From a virus, in IMG/VR virus record IMGVR_UViG_3300024999_000168, positions 1 through 45,931 of that record: DNA of 45,931 nt; one strand, given 5' to 3'. The notes beneath the pieces were generated by a model. The model was not told where the DNA came from. It ran no database searches and saw only the letters and a list, made by a program, of their open reading frames with translations. Below, piece after piece: positions 14,779 through 22,123 of this stretch (position 1 is its first letter; each line of letters begins with the position of its first letter). The position numbers and the translations under genes were made by a program.

Positions 14779-14812
14779 CAAAAAGAGGCCCTGAAAAAAT
14801 AATTTCAGAGCC
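14779..14812 (-). terminator. Intrinsic terminator of the late operon
   Basis: In the leftward transcript GGCTCTGAAA pairs with TTTCAGGGCC (ten pairs, one U-G), followed by TCTTTTT. It sits six bases beyond the TraR-like gene and ends the late transcript before the attP-proximal cassette. Confidence 0.75.
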
Positions 14813-14817
14813 CCTAT

Positions 14818-15033
14818 CTACCTCGCCCGATAAGCCCGCCCATTCTCCCGGCAAACTTGGCACGAAATGCAAGTCCGGCACCCCGGCACCAACTCCCGAC
14901 GCTCCTCGGGGATTTCATCCCCGCAATCGTCGCAGTGCGTAGCCGCGGGCCGCTCCAGCTCGCGGCGGGCCTCCTTGATTTTTAGGGCCACCCACTCTTC
15001 ATCCGATTTGGTTGCATCGTCGCAGATGTCCAT
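14818..15033 (-). CDS. TraR/DksA-type zinc-finger protein
   Basis: A 71-residue protein. An N-terminal helix with DDATKSDEEWVALKIKEAR is followed by the C4 zinc finger CDDCGDEIPEERRELVPGC with CISCQ, the TraR/DksA signature. TraR-like proteins bind the RNA polymerase secondary channel and mimic DksA with ppGpp, changing promoter choice. Length matches TraR. Its place at the end of the late operon suggests late or host-directed transcription control. Confidence 0.8.
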   Translation of the reverse strand: MDICDDATKSDEEWVALKIKEARRELERPAATHCDDCGDEIPEERRELVPGCRTCISCQVCRENGRAYRAR

Positions 15034-15036
15034 GGG

Positions 15037-15300
15037 TCACCCGCAATTATTGATGAGCGAAGGCGGCTCCTTGGCTATCGCTTCGGATTTCTTCGCCCGG
15101 TATTTGCTCCACAAAGATACGATTCCGCCCCAGGCCATGCCGGCCACCACGATCAGGTCGGCAAAGTTGTCGGCCACCTGCTGGATGGTTTCCGGCGCAA
15201 TGTCAGTTTTGCACACCTGGGCGACAAGCCCGATAACCATGGCGATCACCACCGAATAGCGGCCGCGGGCCGCGCTCATCAAAACGCTGTCTTGTTGCAT
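15037..15300 (-). CDS. Putative holin
   Basis: An 87-residue membrane protein: hydrophobic segments at about 15-30 (YSVVIAMVIGLVAQV) and 48-64 (DLIVVAGMAWGGIVSLW), then a basic tail (KYRAKKSEAI). The final segment-plus-basic-tail pattern is common in small phage holins. A GGAGGT-like site precedes the ATG. No endolysin is recognised nearby, which lowers certainty. Confidence 0.55.
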   Translation of the reverse strand: MQQDSVLMSAARGRYSVVIAMVIGLVAQVCKTDIAPETIQQVADNFADLIVVAGMAWGGIVSLWSKYRAKKSEAIAKEPPSLINNCG

Positions 15301-15310
15301 AGGACCTCCT

Positions 15311-15715
15311 TTATGGCGCTACCAGCACCGAATCCTTTTCCTCTGCCGCAAATCCGGCAAACCGATTTAAGCACCAGCGCCAAGCGTCGGCGCGCGGTTT
15401 GAGCATTCCATCCTCTATCCATATTTTGTGGGCCTCATCGTCGCAGGCGCACCGCATGTCTAACGGCAGTAGGCCCAAGCGTATCAATTGATACAAAGCG
15501 TCGTGCACCAGGGACCCGCGCAATGAGCTTTTTGTGTCGATGGTAGGGCCGCTCGGTCCGTCCCAGGCGTACCCCTCAGAGATAATGAGTAGGCCGGAAC
15601 GCATCAGAGAAACATAGGGCGTGACGATATCGGCAGCGGACTTGATGCTGATTGTCGTGGAGTACTCTCCCGCGAGCTGATACTTATAGCCTGATCGGTA
15701 CCTGATTGATTTCAT
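15311..15715 (-). CDS. DUF1353 family protein
   Basis: A 134-residue protein from the ATG at 15715. The segment YAWDGPSGPTIDT, followed after a short gap by LVHDALYQL, is the DUF1353 signature, with conserved Asp and His residues. The family is common in phages and usually lies near lysis genes. Its function is not known, and an enzymatic or lysis-related role is possible. It has AAGG upstream. Confidence 0.75.
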   Translation of the reverse strand: MKSIRYRSGYKYQLAGEYSTTISIKSAADIVTPYVSLMRSGLLIISEGYAWDGPSGPTIDTKSSLRGSLVHDALYQLIRLGLLPLDMRCACDDEAHKIWIEDGMLKPRADAWRWCLNRFAGFAAEEKDSVLVAP

Positions 15716-15864
15716 TTTATCGCCTTGATGAAGTCGAGCACCTTTTGAAGTATCCCCGGCACCTTCTTTTCGATCCCGCACAGCGCCGTGCATACCGGGC
15801 AGACTTCGGCCTTAAAACGCAGCTTGCGTCCGCAGCATTTACAGGTGGGTTTTATCCAGAGCAT
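15712..15864 (-). CDS. Small zinc-ribbon protein
   Basis: A 50-residue protein from the ATG at 15864, with AGGAGGA upstream. CKCCGRKLRFKAEVCPVC is a typical C4 zinc ribbon, followed by a hydrophobic helix (VPGILQKVLDFIKAI). It overlaps DUF1353 as ATGA. Confidence 0.6.
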   Translation of the reverse strand: MLWIKPTCKCCGRKLRFKAEVCPVCTALCGIEKKVPGILQKVLDFIKAIK

Positions 15865-16021
15865 GGCGGTCCTCCTGCCTGAATGCGAGTTCAAACCGAT
15901 CTTTCAGGTGAATACAATCACCGCACCGATACAGGTAGTTTTCCGGCTTGTGGTGCCGGCCGGTGCAGTCGCGGCACTTGCCCTTCTCTCCGGATTCGTC
16001 TTTTTGGTAGTTGTCTTTCAC
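15839..16021 (-). CDS. Small Cys-rich protein
   Basis: A 60-residue protein starting from a GTG at 16021. CRDCTGRHHKPENYLYRCGDC suggests a zinc site. It overlaps the next gene by 26 bases. Function unknown. Confidence 0.5.
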   Translation of the reverse strand: MKDNYQKDESGEKGKCRDCTGRHHKPENYLYRCGDCIHLKDRFELAFRQEDRHALDKTHL

Positions 16022-16022
16022 T

Positions 16023-16247
16023 TCATCGCCTCACAATCTGCGCATACCAATTTCGCATTTCCTCCGCATCCTCCTCCAGTTCCGGGTAGATCACAGGGGC
16101 CTGGGAGGTCTGCGGCGAGGTAACAGCATACGGGCATCGCTCGCTTTTTTTGTCCGGGTGGTGGCACGTCCAGGGGCGCCCGGTCGGATCGAACGTCCAC
16201 CCGTAATATTGGCAGTCTGGTTTTTCGCATCCGTTGCCCTGTGCCAT
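16023..16247 (-). CDS. Cys/His-rich hypothetical protein
   Basis: A 74-residue protein whose ATG directly follows the TGA of the upstream gene. CEKPDCQYYGWTFDPTGRPW followed by CHHPDKKSERCP gives a likely zinc-binding fold. The overlapping frame 16018-16251 lacks such a pattern and is rejected. Confidence 0.55.
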   Translation of the reverse strand: MAQGNGCEKPDCQYYGWTFDPTGRPWTCHHPDKKSERCPYAVTSPQTSQAPVIYPELEEDAEEMRNWYAQIVRR

Positions 16248-16574
16248 TCACGGTCCACTCGGAAGCCTGATAGCCTCCACGATTTTAACAATGCCCATCT
16301 TTCCGATGTAGATTATGCCGCCCATAACCGACACAACCAGAAATGTTACGATGGCAAGGCCCAGCTTTTCCCCGCGCTTTTTATATCTGGAAATGAACCG
16401 ATTATTCTCACGCAAGATCTCGATGCCGGCAGAATAACCAAGGTTGCCGCCCACGTCCTTGACCATGCCCATCAAGTGACCAAGCTCTTCCTGCGCCTCA
16501 TGGGGAAGGTTGCAATGGCATTGGCCTTTTACTGCTGCCGCGATTCGTTCGATGTCCTGTTCTGTGAGCGCCAT
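16248..16574 (-). CDS. Membrane protein with cytoplasmic helical domain
   Basis: A 108-residue protein. Residues 1-70 are soluble, with a CHC motif and a helix (HEAQEELGHLMGMVKDVG). A transmembrane segment follows at about 72-92 (LGLAIVTFLVVSVMGGIIYIG). It sits between the exported-protein cassette and the small lysis-region genes and may act with the holin, but nothing proves this. Confidence 0.55.
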   Translation of the reverse strand: MALTEQDIERIAAAVKGQCHCNLPHEAQEELGHLMGMVKDVGGNLGYSAGIEILRENNRFISRYKKRGEKLGLAIVTFLVVSVMGGIIYIGKMGIVKIVEAIRLPSGP

Positions 16575-16588
16575 GAATTATCCCTTTG

Positions 16589-17488
16589 CTATTCAAAAAT
16601 CCATCGGAATCCATTCGCCATGAATCCCTCACCGATTTTAAACTTTGCCCCCGATGGTGTCGGGGTAGGGGTTGGGGTTGGCGTCGGTGTCGGCGTTGGC
16701 GTGGGAGTCGGTGTCGGTTCACCGTCAACCGCTTCAAGAAGGAAATTATCGGTATATGATACGGCCAATGGAGACGGATCTCCGATGTTACTAGGGATGT
16801 AGAACAAATTATAAGCCGATCCCACCGAACAGCGCATGACGAGGTTATCCCGCGTCAACACCCTGGTACCGTCCATGTCGATGTGGAGATAACCGTTTGC
16901 CGAACCTATGTCGTTCAGCTTGTACGTGATGACGATCAGAACCCAATTGCCCCTATTGAACGTCTGCGCGGAACCGTATGAACCAGATGATGTCAGGGTG
17001 CAGCTGCCGTCCAAATCTGAATTATGGTAAACCACTCCGCGCACGGTGAGCGGTTCGCTGTTGACGCAAGCCAATCCTGAATCCCAAAAAGCCTCGATCT
17101 GTATGGCTTGGTCGGCCTGTCTGAGCCGAGCGAACTTGACTCCAGCTTCATAACACGATGACCCGCCATCCTGAGGCCACGTGGAGGCGATCTTAAAGCG
17201 ATAGGATAGCCGGATGGGAACATTATTTTCAGCGGTCGCATACCCCTGCATGGTCGCCAGAGTGATGGCCTTATAAAGTACCACCGTACCCGAGTGCGTG
17301 CATTTAACGGCCCCGGCACTTCCGTCATAAGTGTCTTCAGAGCTGGCCACGCAGTTACCAACTGTCCAATCGGAGATGTCCAGGTCGTCAAAATTATCCG
17401 ATGATATGGTTGTATCGGCGCTGGCCGCGCCAAACAGAGCGAAGCTAATCGCTATTGCTGCCAGTAGATTTCGCATGTGGGCCATCAT
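16589..17488 (-). CDS. Exported beta-sandwich protein with Pro-Thr linker
   Basis: A 299-residue protein with a Sec signal peptide (hydrophobic core LLAAIAISFALFGAASA, cleavage near residue 24). The mature domain opens with SSDNFDDLDISDWTVGN, a pattern of lectin-like jelly rolls in sugar-binding or sugar-cleaving proteins, and is rich in strands. After VDGE comes a run of Pro-Thr pairs and a 23-residue tail (GAKFKIGEGF, NGFRWIFE). The start at 17488 follows the upstream TGA by two bases. It is the last gene of the exported cassette; glycan binding is a reasonable inference. Confidence 0.75.
   Translation of the reverse strand: MMAHMRNLLAAIAISFALFGAASADTTISSDNFDDLDISDWTVGNCVASSEDTYDGSAGAVKCTHSGTVVLYKAITLATMQGYATAENNVPIRLSYRFKIASTWPQDGGSSCYEAGVKFARLRQADQAIQIEAFWDSGLACVNSEPLTVRGVVYHNSDLDGSCTLTSSGSYGSAQTFNRGNWVLIVITYKLNDIGSANGYLHIDMDGTRVLTRDNLVMRCSVGSAYNLFYIPSNIGDPSPLAVSYTDNFLLEAVDGEPTPTPTPTPTPTPTPTPTPTPSGAKFKIGEGFMANGFRWIFE
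16656..16718. repeat. Degenerate GTNGGN hexamer array coding Pro-Thr repeats
   Basis: About ten hexamers of the form GTCGGN/GTTGGN on the plus strand, coding the Pro-Thr linker of the overlapping gene. The same array type recurs at 19739-19770, 20247-20282 and 21964-21993. Confidence 0.9.
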
Positions 17489-17490
17489 TA

Positions 17491-18060
17491 TCAGCACCCT
17501 TCGCTTGATATAAATACTCCGAGCTCGCGCGCAGTCGTCGAGGCGCCGTTGAACGGGTCCGACAATGTCGGATATGTGTCGCTGCAACTCCAGCGGGTAT
17601 TCGTTCCGGCAGTATAGCCGTACCCGATGGAGGTTCCGCTATCGGCCAGCCAGCCAATGAAGTATGGAGTTCCGGAAACGATGCTCAACGATGCTGTCAG
17701 AGCGAGGCAGTTCCAGGCGTTCGCAACCGTGGTGCCCGTGGATGTCACCGCGAGACGCGCCCCTGGTTCCCCGGCATCATCGGCATAAACCCCGCCGATC
17801 CACGACCGGCTGCTGGCGGTAAAGTACGCCGAAAGCGACACAGCAGAAAAATTCGCCCCGGCCACAAAACGGGCGAACGATCCGACCGCTGTTCCGGTTG
17901 AGCCGGGCGTTGTTCCCGGGTCGTGCCCAAGGGTGCTGACCGCCGAGCCGCCAGAACCGCGCACGAAATCAGCGATGGCCCGTGGAGATAACCCGAAGCC
18001 GGCCAGAGCCGCGATACCACCAGCCGCGAAGGCCCGCCTTAAAAAGTCGCGCCGGTTCAT
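17491..18060 (-). CDS. Exported beta-sandwich protein with Tat signal
   Basis: A 189-residue protein beginning MNRRDFLRRAFAAGGIAALA, a twin-arginine signal with the RRDFLRR box and likely cleavage after the A-I-A near residue 30. The mature part is a beta domain (VGSFARFVAGANFSAVSLSA, then GGVYADDAGEPGARLAV and GTPYFIGWLADSG). It shows the same pattern as the Sec-exported product of 21503-22111, so the two look paralogous. Tat substrates are exported folded. It overlaps the next gene upstream as ATGA. It belongs to the cassette downstream of the tail fibre. Confidence 0.75.
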   Translation of the reverse strand: MNRRDFLRRAFAAGGIAALAGFGLSPRAIADFVRGSGGSAVSTLGHDPGTTPGSTGTAVGSFARFVAGANFSAVSLSAYFTASSRSWIGGVYADDAGEPGARLAVTSTGTTVANAWNCLALTASLSIVSGTPYFIGWLADSGTSIGYGYTAGTNTRWSCSDTYPTLSDPFNGASTTARELGVFISSEGC

Positions 18061-19418
18061 CGCGTGCCCTCCACCTGGACAGTGACCGCCGTAACCGTGC
18101 CGCTGGGAGCGCCCAGGAGGATGCGCAGGGTGCCGTTGGCGGCGATGGCTGTATCAGATACCGTCCCGGCGTCCCAACCTCCATTGCAGGTTATGGCGCC
18201 GCTCAAAATGGTTGCGCAGTTGGCGCCGGCGCTGTCGCACTCCTGTAGGTCGGCCGTGATCGATGGCGTTGATCCTTCTGCGAAGCATTTAACCGCGGAG
18301 ACCGTGATCGCTTCCGGGGCCTGGAACCAGTTGTAATCGTCGGCATCTGCCGGGTCGCTGATCGTGCGCGATTGCAGAACTGGGTAGGCCACGGACGGGG
18401 TAGGGTTGCCCGCCACTCCATCGCCGTTTGTAAAAGTGATGCCGTCGCCGTTGGCGATGGATCTGGCCAGGGGGGAGCCGGAATTGTTTACCACGATACC
18501 GCTTGATGACAGCGTTTGGTAGGCGTCGGGGATATTCAGGGCATACCATTGATCGGTGCCATAAACGAAGTCCAGCACTGTGCCCACAACGCAGGTATAA
18601 TCCGTGCTCCGATTGGCCGCCGTGATTTCGGACGAGGTAAGGTCAAATACTGTCGCATAATCGCATCGCACCCGCAGGCGTCGTCCCGCGGTGATCGCAC
18701 TGCCACCGTGGTCAAATCCGGTGATTGTGGTCGTGTCGGCAGTGGAATAATGTTCTGCCGCCGATACATCCGGGGTCGCGTCAGCGGCTCCGAAGGCCGT
18801 CCATGCCTGATATAAAAACGGAACGTCTCCCGAGTCGTCATCCAATATCCCCGTTATGTCGCCTGTCCCGCCGGTTGAATTGCATACGATGCCGACTCCA
18901 GCGGTATATGTGCAATAAAGGCCGTCGGTCATGGTTCCAGCGTTGAGCGCCGACAGGCTCCCGATAGAATAGGCCGCCTTAAACTCTGAGCCGGTCAGGG
19001 CCTTGAGCGTGTTGCTATCCGAAAAAACCGTGATCTCATCGGCGTTGATCGTCCCCGTAAGCCGCGCCACGGTCGCCGGAAGCATTTGGATCGGAAGGCC
19101 GACGAGGCGCCAGACGCCAGCGGTGGCGAAGTCATCCGGCCTGATAACCGTGAAATAAGTGGCATCCTCTGCCGTGGTGCCGTCGGCGTCGAAAACGTAG
19201 TCATAGCGGGTTCCGGTCGTTCCGCTCAAAACAGCAACCTGGGCCGTGTCTCCATCTGCGAGGTTGTTCGGATTGGGATCGCTCGCCCCGGTGATGTCGA
19301 GGGCATCCAGGTCTGTTCCTGATATGCCGCCCAGGTGGGAAGTGCATCCGTAGTGCCGGGCGTAGGCCGGGGATGCAAGGAGGATTAAAAGGATTACCGC
19401 TGATAAAAGTCTTTTCAT
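18057..19418 (-). CDS. Large exported fibre-like protein
   Basis: A 453-residue protein with a textbook Sec signal (MKRLLSAVILLILLASPAYA). The mature part has low-complexity Gly/Thr/Asp-rich segments as in phage tail fibres (SGIVVNNSGSPLARSIANGD, then ITFTNGDGVAGNPTPS). A C-terminal beta domain with paired Cys (CFAEGSTPSITADLQECDS) resembles decoration or receptor-binding modules. No catalytic motif is seen. A signal peptide on a fibre-like protein is unusual because fibres normally assemble in the cytoplasm. Confidence 0.75.
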   Translation of the reverse strand: MKRLLSAVILLILLASPAYARHYGCTSHLGGISGTDLDALDITGASDPNPNNLADGDTAQVAVLSGTTGTRYDYVFDADGTTAEDATYFTVIRPDDFATAGVWRLVGLPIQMLPATVARLTGTINADEITVFSDSNTLKALTGSEFKAAYSIGSLSALNAGTMTDGLYCTYTAGVGIVCNSTGGTGDITGILDDDSGDVPFLYQAWTAFGAADATPDVSAAEHYSTADTTTITGFDHGGSAITAGRRLRVRCDYATVFDLTSSEITAANRSTDYTCVVGTVLDFVYGTDQWYALNIPDAYQTLSSSGIVVNNSGSPLARSIANGDGITFTNGDGVAGNPTPSVAYPVLQSRTISDPADADDYNWFQAPEAITVSAVKCFAEGSTPSITADLQECDSAGANCATILSGAITCNGGWDAGTVSDTAIAANGTLRILLGAPSGTVTAVTVQVEGTR

Positions 19419-20062
19419 GGCTTACACACTCCACATGGTTTGTATCCCTGGGCCAAAGCCTCTGCTGGCGTGGCGAATCGAACGGTGCAGGAAAGGCAAT
19501 CGTGGTATCGGCAACCGGGCTTGTGGAACGCCTTGGTGAGGATGTTTCCGGAATAGGGCGCCCGGGATTCATCTGGCTGAACGGTCACGATCCAGAGTTT
19601 TCCTGCATCCTCGATTTTGTATTCCCCGGCGCCCATATCTATGACGCCGTGACCGGATGTGTTCAGCAGCGTAAAGCACTTTGGCGGCGCTGGTGTGGCC
19701 GTGGGTTCGGGAGTGGGCTCAACGGTAGGCTCCGAAACAGGCGTCGGCGTAGGCGTCGGTGTCGGAGTTGCGCTCACAAAAATCACCTCATTGCTGTTGC
19801 CGCTCACATTCGTCCCGGAATAGGCGCGCACCACGAAGTAATATTGAGTGTTGTCGGCCAGGTCGTAAATCGTGGCTGTGGTCCTCGTTCCGGTCCAGAC
19901 CGGTGCGGAATAGTCGTAATTCCCGCCGTGAGTCCGCTGGTAGAGCCGATAGCCGTCAACAGGGGGTTTGTTCGCATCCCATTGCAGCGTGACCTGGGCG
20001 GCTTGCGCGACGGCGCAAAACGCGCACGTTATGAGCAAGGCGATCAAGAGGGCTTTCTTCAT
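19415..20062 (-). CDS. Exported FN3 - Pro/Thr linker - Ada-type zinc protein
   Basis: A 215-residue protein. Sec signal at 1-21 (MKKALLIALLITCAFCAVAQA). Residues 22-98 form a fibronectin type III domain (VTLQWDANKPPVDGYRLYQR, then TTATIYDLADNTQYYFVVRA). A Pro/Thr/Glu linker follows. The C-terminus (FHKPGCRYHDCLSC to GYKPCGVCKP) matches the Ada-type metal-binding module also found at the ends of some extracytoplasmic nucleases. An exported protein pairing an adhesion domain with a zinc knuckle is unusual. Role unknown. Confidence 0.75.
   Translation of the reverse strand: MKKALLIALLITCAFCAVAQAAQVTLQWDANKPPVDGYRLYQRTHGGNYDYSAPVWTGTRTTATIYDLADNTQYYFVVRAYSGTNVSGNSNEVIFVSATPTPTPTPTPVSEPTVEPTPEPTATPAPPKCFTLLNTSGHGVIDMGAGEYKIEDAGKLWIVTVQPDESRAPYSGNILTKAFHKPGCRYHDCLSCTVRFATPAEALAQGYKPCGVCKP
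19692..19770. repeat. GTNGGN-type array coding the Pro/Thr/Glu linker
   Basis: A degenerate hexamer array, most regular at 19739-19770, coding the linker between the FN3 and zinc domains. Confidence 0.8.
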
Positions 20063-20162
20063 GCTTCAGTATCCTTTCGCGCTGGAGTACACTTTCCACT
20101 ATGCCGGCGATGCGTTCGAGTTCTAATGTTTTGACGTACCCTATATAAATCGTTTCCGGCAT
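19956..20162 (-). CDS. Possible small overlapping protein
   Basis: A 68-residue ORF starting MPETIYIGYVKTLELERI, a plausible soluble protein filling the 133-base gap at 20063-20195. GGAGG lies close to the ATG, with tight spacing. It overlaps the FN3-zinc gene by 107 bases, so the C-terminal half may be a shadow. Confidence 0.3.
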   Translation of the reverse strand: MPETIYIGYVKTLELERIAGIVESVLQRERILKHEESPLDRLAHNVRVLRRRASRPGHAAMGCEQTPC

Positions 20163-20195
20163 TCTGCCTCCAGGGTGCGTTCACACGTTCATTCC

Positions 20196-21503
20196 CTACC
20201 TAATCGATAAGCCGCTCCCGCCGCCCCCGGACATTGTTGTTGGCCCGGGTGTCGGCGTCGGAGTGGGCGTTGGGGTCGGCTCTCCATCCACGTATTCATA
20301 CGCCCCACGGTCCCACGTTCCGTCTGCCCCGCGAGTGCTTCCGAGCATGTCAGTGTTGTAGGTCGCGCCAATACTATCGTCTCCGCCAGCGGTAGCCGCC
20401 GCCAGGGTGAAATCATCCCCGGCATAATTTGTGAATGTAGAAGTACTTATGCTTTCCTGATCGTGCGTCTCGCCCAGGTCTGATGAGTAGGCGTTATAAT
20501 CATGTTCGCCTCTCATGGACGGCGCAAATGTGCAAGCGTAAAAAATATTGTTGTACTCGCGCCAGCCTGTACTGCCACCCATTACATCAAACCTGCATTC
20601 GCTCCTGATTACTGTATTATTATAAAAATACATATTTGCCCAGGAGGATTCAGAATCACAAGCAATCAAGCCATTCGATTCTCCGGGGTAGTCGAGAAAT
20701 ACGTTTCCATAAATGTACCAGTTAATAGGCCCTGAAGGACTATCTAATGTGGCGATTACAGCGGTTCCCTCGACCGTATCAAACACATTGTATCTAACCG
20801 TTGTGTTGCTTGTTGTACCGCAAGACCATGACTCTGAGTGCTCTAATGGAACTGATTCGTTTCTTGCAAGATATGATTGCTCAAGTAGCCAATAATCCCC
20901 GCCCCTTGACAATATGTGGGTTCTTCCAGAGTCATGCAGATAGCAATAGGCTATAGTAATATAACTCGCGGCTGAAGCCGCATAAATTAGGTCATTATTT
21001 GGCCCATCTCCATCATCACCTCCACCCTGAAAATCTATGTACCTAAAGGTGATATAACTAAACCCTGTGACGGTTGCGCATTTTGTAGTTGAAGATATTC
21101 TGATACCATGTCCTGACGTGCTCGACGATCTCGTTTGTCCATCTACTTCCCAATAGTTTGATCCGAAAGTCAAACCGGAAGTAATATCAGCGACACCATC
21201 ACCGTAATCATTATCCCAATCGCCTGCGGTTCCGTGGGCTGAGGCTGTTGCCTTTTTGATGTAGATATAAGTTGATCCTGATGCAGCAGTATTAAACGTC
21301 CCCCCAGTGTATGTCCCATCCCCAATCCAGATGGTATCACCACGACCAGCCCTGCCCTCTGCCGTAGTGATTTGATCGCAAGCATCCGACCATGAAGAGC
21401 ACGTGGCGCTTGATCCACCGTCGAGCACGTATTGGTCTGCGGCTTTGGCATTAGAGCAGATAAGCAACAAACACAAACAAAAGGCTGTAAAGACACATTT
21501 CAT
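20196..21503 (-). CDS. Exported right-handed beta-helix protein
   Basis: A 435-residue protein from the ATG at 21503 (TGATG overlap with the gene before, GGAG upstream). Sec signal MKCVFTAFCLCLLLICSNAKA. The mature part starts DQYVLDGGSSATCSSWSDAC and repeats N/G/T-rich rungs (ITFRYIDFQGGGDDGDGPNN, ITIAYCYLHDSGRTH, NNTVIRSECRFDVMGG) as in pectate-lyase-like beta helices, the fold of phage tailspikes and polysaccharide depolymerases. VDGE, a Pro-Thr run and a Gly/Ser-rich tail end the protein. Possible glycan-degrading enzyme; no catalytic residues assigned. Confidence 0.75.
   Translation of the reverse strand: MKCVFTAFCLCLLLICSNAKAADQYVLDGGSSATCSSWSDACDQITTAEGRAGRGDTIWIGDGTYTGGTFNTAASGSTYIYIKKATASAHGTAGDWDNDYGDGVADITSGLTFGSNYWEVDGQTRSSSTSGHGIRISSTTKCATVTGFSYITFRYIDFQGGGDDGDGPNNDLIYAASAASYITIAYCYLHDSGRTHILSRGGDYWLLEQSYLARNESVPLEHSESWSCGTTSNTTVRYNVFDTVEGTAVIATLDSPSGPINWYIYGNVFLDYPGESNGLIACDSESSWANMYFYNNTVIRSECRFDVMGGSTGWREYNNIFYACTFAPSMRGEHDYNAYSSDLGETHDQESISTSTFTNYAGDDFTLAAATAGGDDSIGATYNTDMLGSTRGADGTWDRGAYEYVDGEPTPTPTPTPTPGPTTMSGGGGSGLSIR
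20247..20282. repeat. GTNGGN hexamer array coding Pro-Thr linker
   Basis: About six degenerate hexamers coding the Pro-Thr run near the C-terminus of the beta-helix protein. Confidence 0.85.
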
Positions 21504-22111
21504 CAGAACTCCATCCAAATAGCCAGTTCATAGTCTGTAACTGTCCCCACACCAGATAGATCTGCATCTGGCACAAAATCTGTTTCGGCGTAAAGATATG
21601 AAATCCCTGAGCTTGTGCTTCCTGATGTGCATACTCCGGTCGCTGAAGATTCTTTCAGTATTCCGGCCCAATATGTCCCGGCAGCCAGCGATTCATTGAT
21701 AGCTGTATCAGATGCAGCGCCGCAATTATCATAGAGGTATTTTGCTGCGCCATTAGCTATCAATGTCGTTGGATGCCCCCCCGAGTCGTTATATAGTACA
21801 AATATTACTTCTCGCGTGTCATTTTCGGAATCCGTAATCAAAGCCTCTATACTGGCGGTTGTGCCAGCACAGCCGATTGTTATTTTGCGTAGTTGGTAAG
21901 TGAAGGCCGTAGCCTGAACAGACTCCGATGATCCTGTTTCATTTCCATACGATCCTGAACATGGTGTGGGTGTCGGTGTCGGTGTTGGTGTCGCGCCGCC
22001 AGAACTTCGTGCCTTGATAACCGCTGCTTGTCTCTCTTGCAGAAGCCCGGCAGAAACAGAGTACGCGAAAACCCCTATTACTACTAAAATAATCCATGGT
22101 ATTCTTTTCAT
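21503..22111 (-). CDS. Exported beta-sandwich protein (Sec), paralogue of the Tat protein
   Basis: A 202-residue protein with a Sec signal (MKRIPWIILVVIGVFAYSVSA), a short basic segment, a Pro-Thr linker at about residues 41-50, then a beta domain. Segments VQATAFTYQLRKITIGCAG, EVIFVLYNDSGGHPTTLIA and AAGTYWAGILKESSATGV line up in order with those of the Tat-exported 17491-18060 product. The linker sits before the domain here, not after it as in the beta-helix and jelly-roll proteins, which shows modular use. Confidence 0.75.
   Translation of the reverse strand: MKRIPWIILVVIGVFAYSVSAGLLQERQAAVIKARSSGGATPTPTPTPTPCSGSYGNETGSSESVQATAFTYQLRKITIGCAGTTASIEALITDSENDTREVIFVLYNDSGGHPTTLIANGAAKYLYDNCGAASDTAINESLAAGTYWAGILKESSATGVCTSGSTSSGISYLYAETDFVPDADLSGVGTVTDYELAIWMEF
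21964..21993. repeat. GTNGGN hexamer array coding Pro-Thr linker
   Basis: Five near-identical GTGTNGG-type hexamers coding Pro-Thr pairs near the N-terminus of the mature exported protein. Confidence 0.85.
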
Positions 22112-22123
22112 AAAATCCTCATG

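Noticed and set aside
16018-16251. Alternative 77-codon minus frame
   Set aside because: It competes with 16023-16247, which has the better Cys/His pattern and an adjacent stop-start junction.
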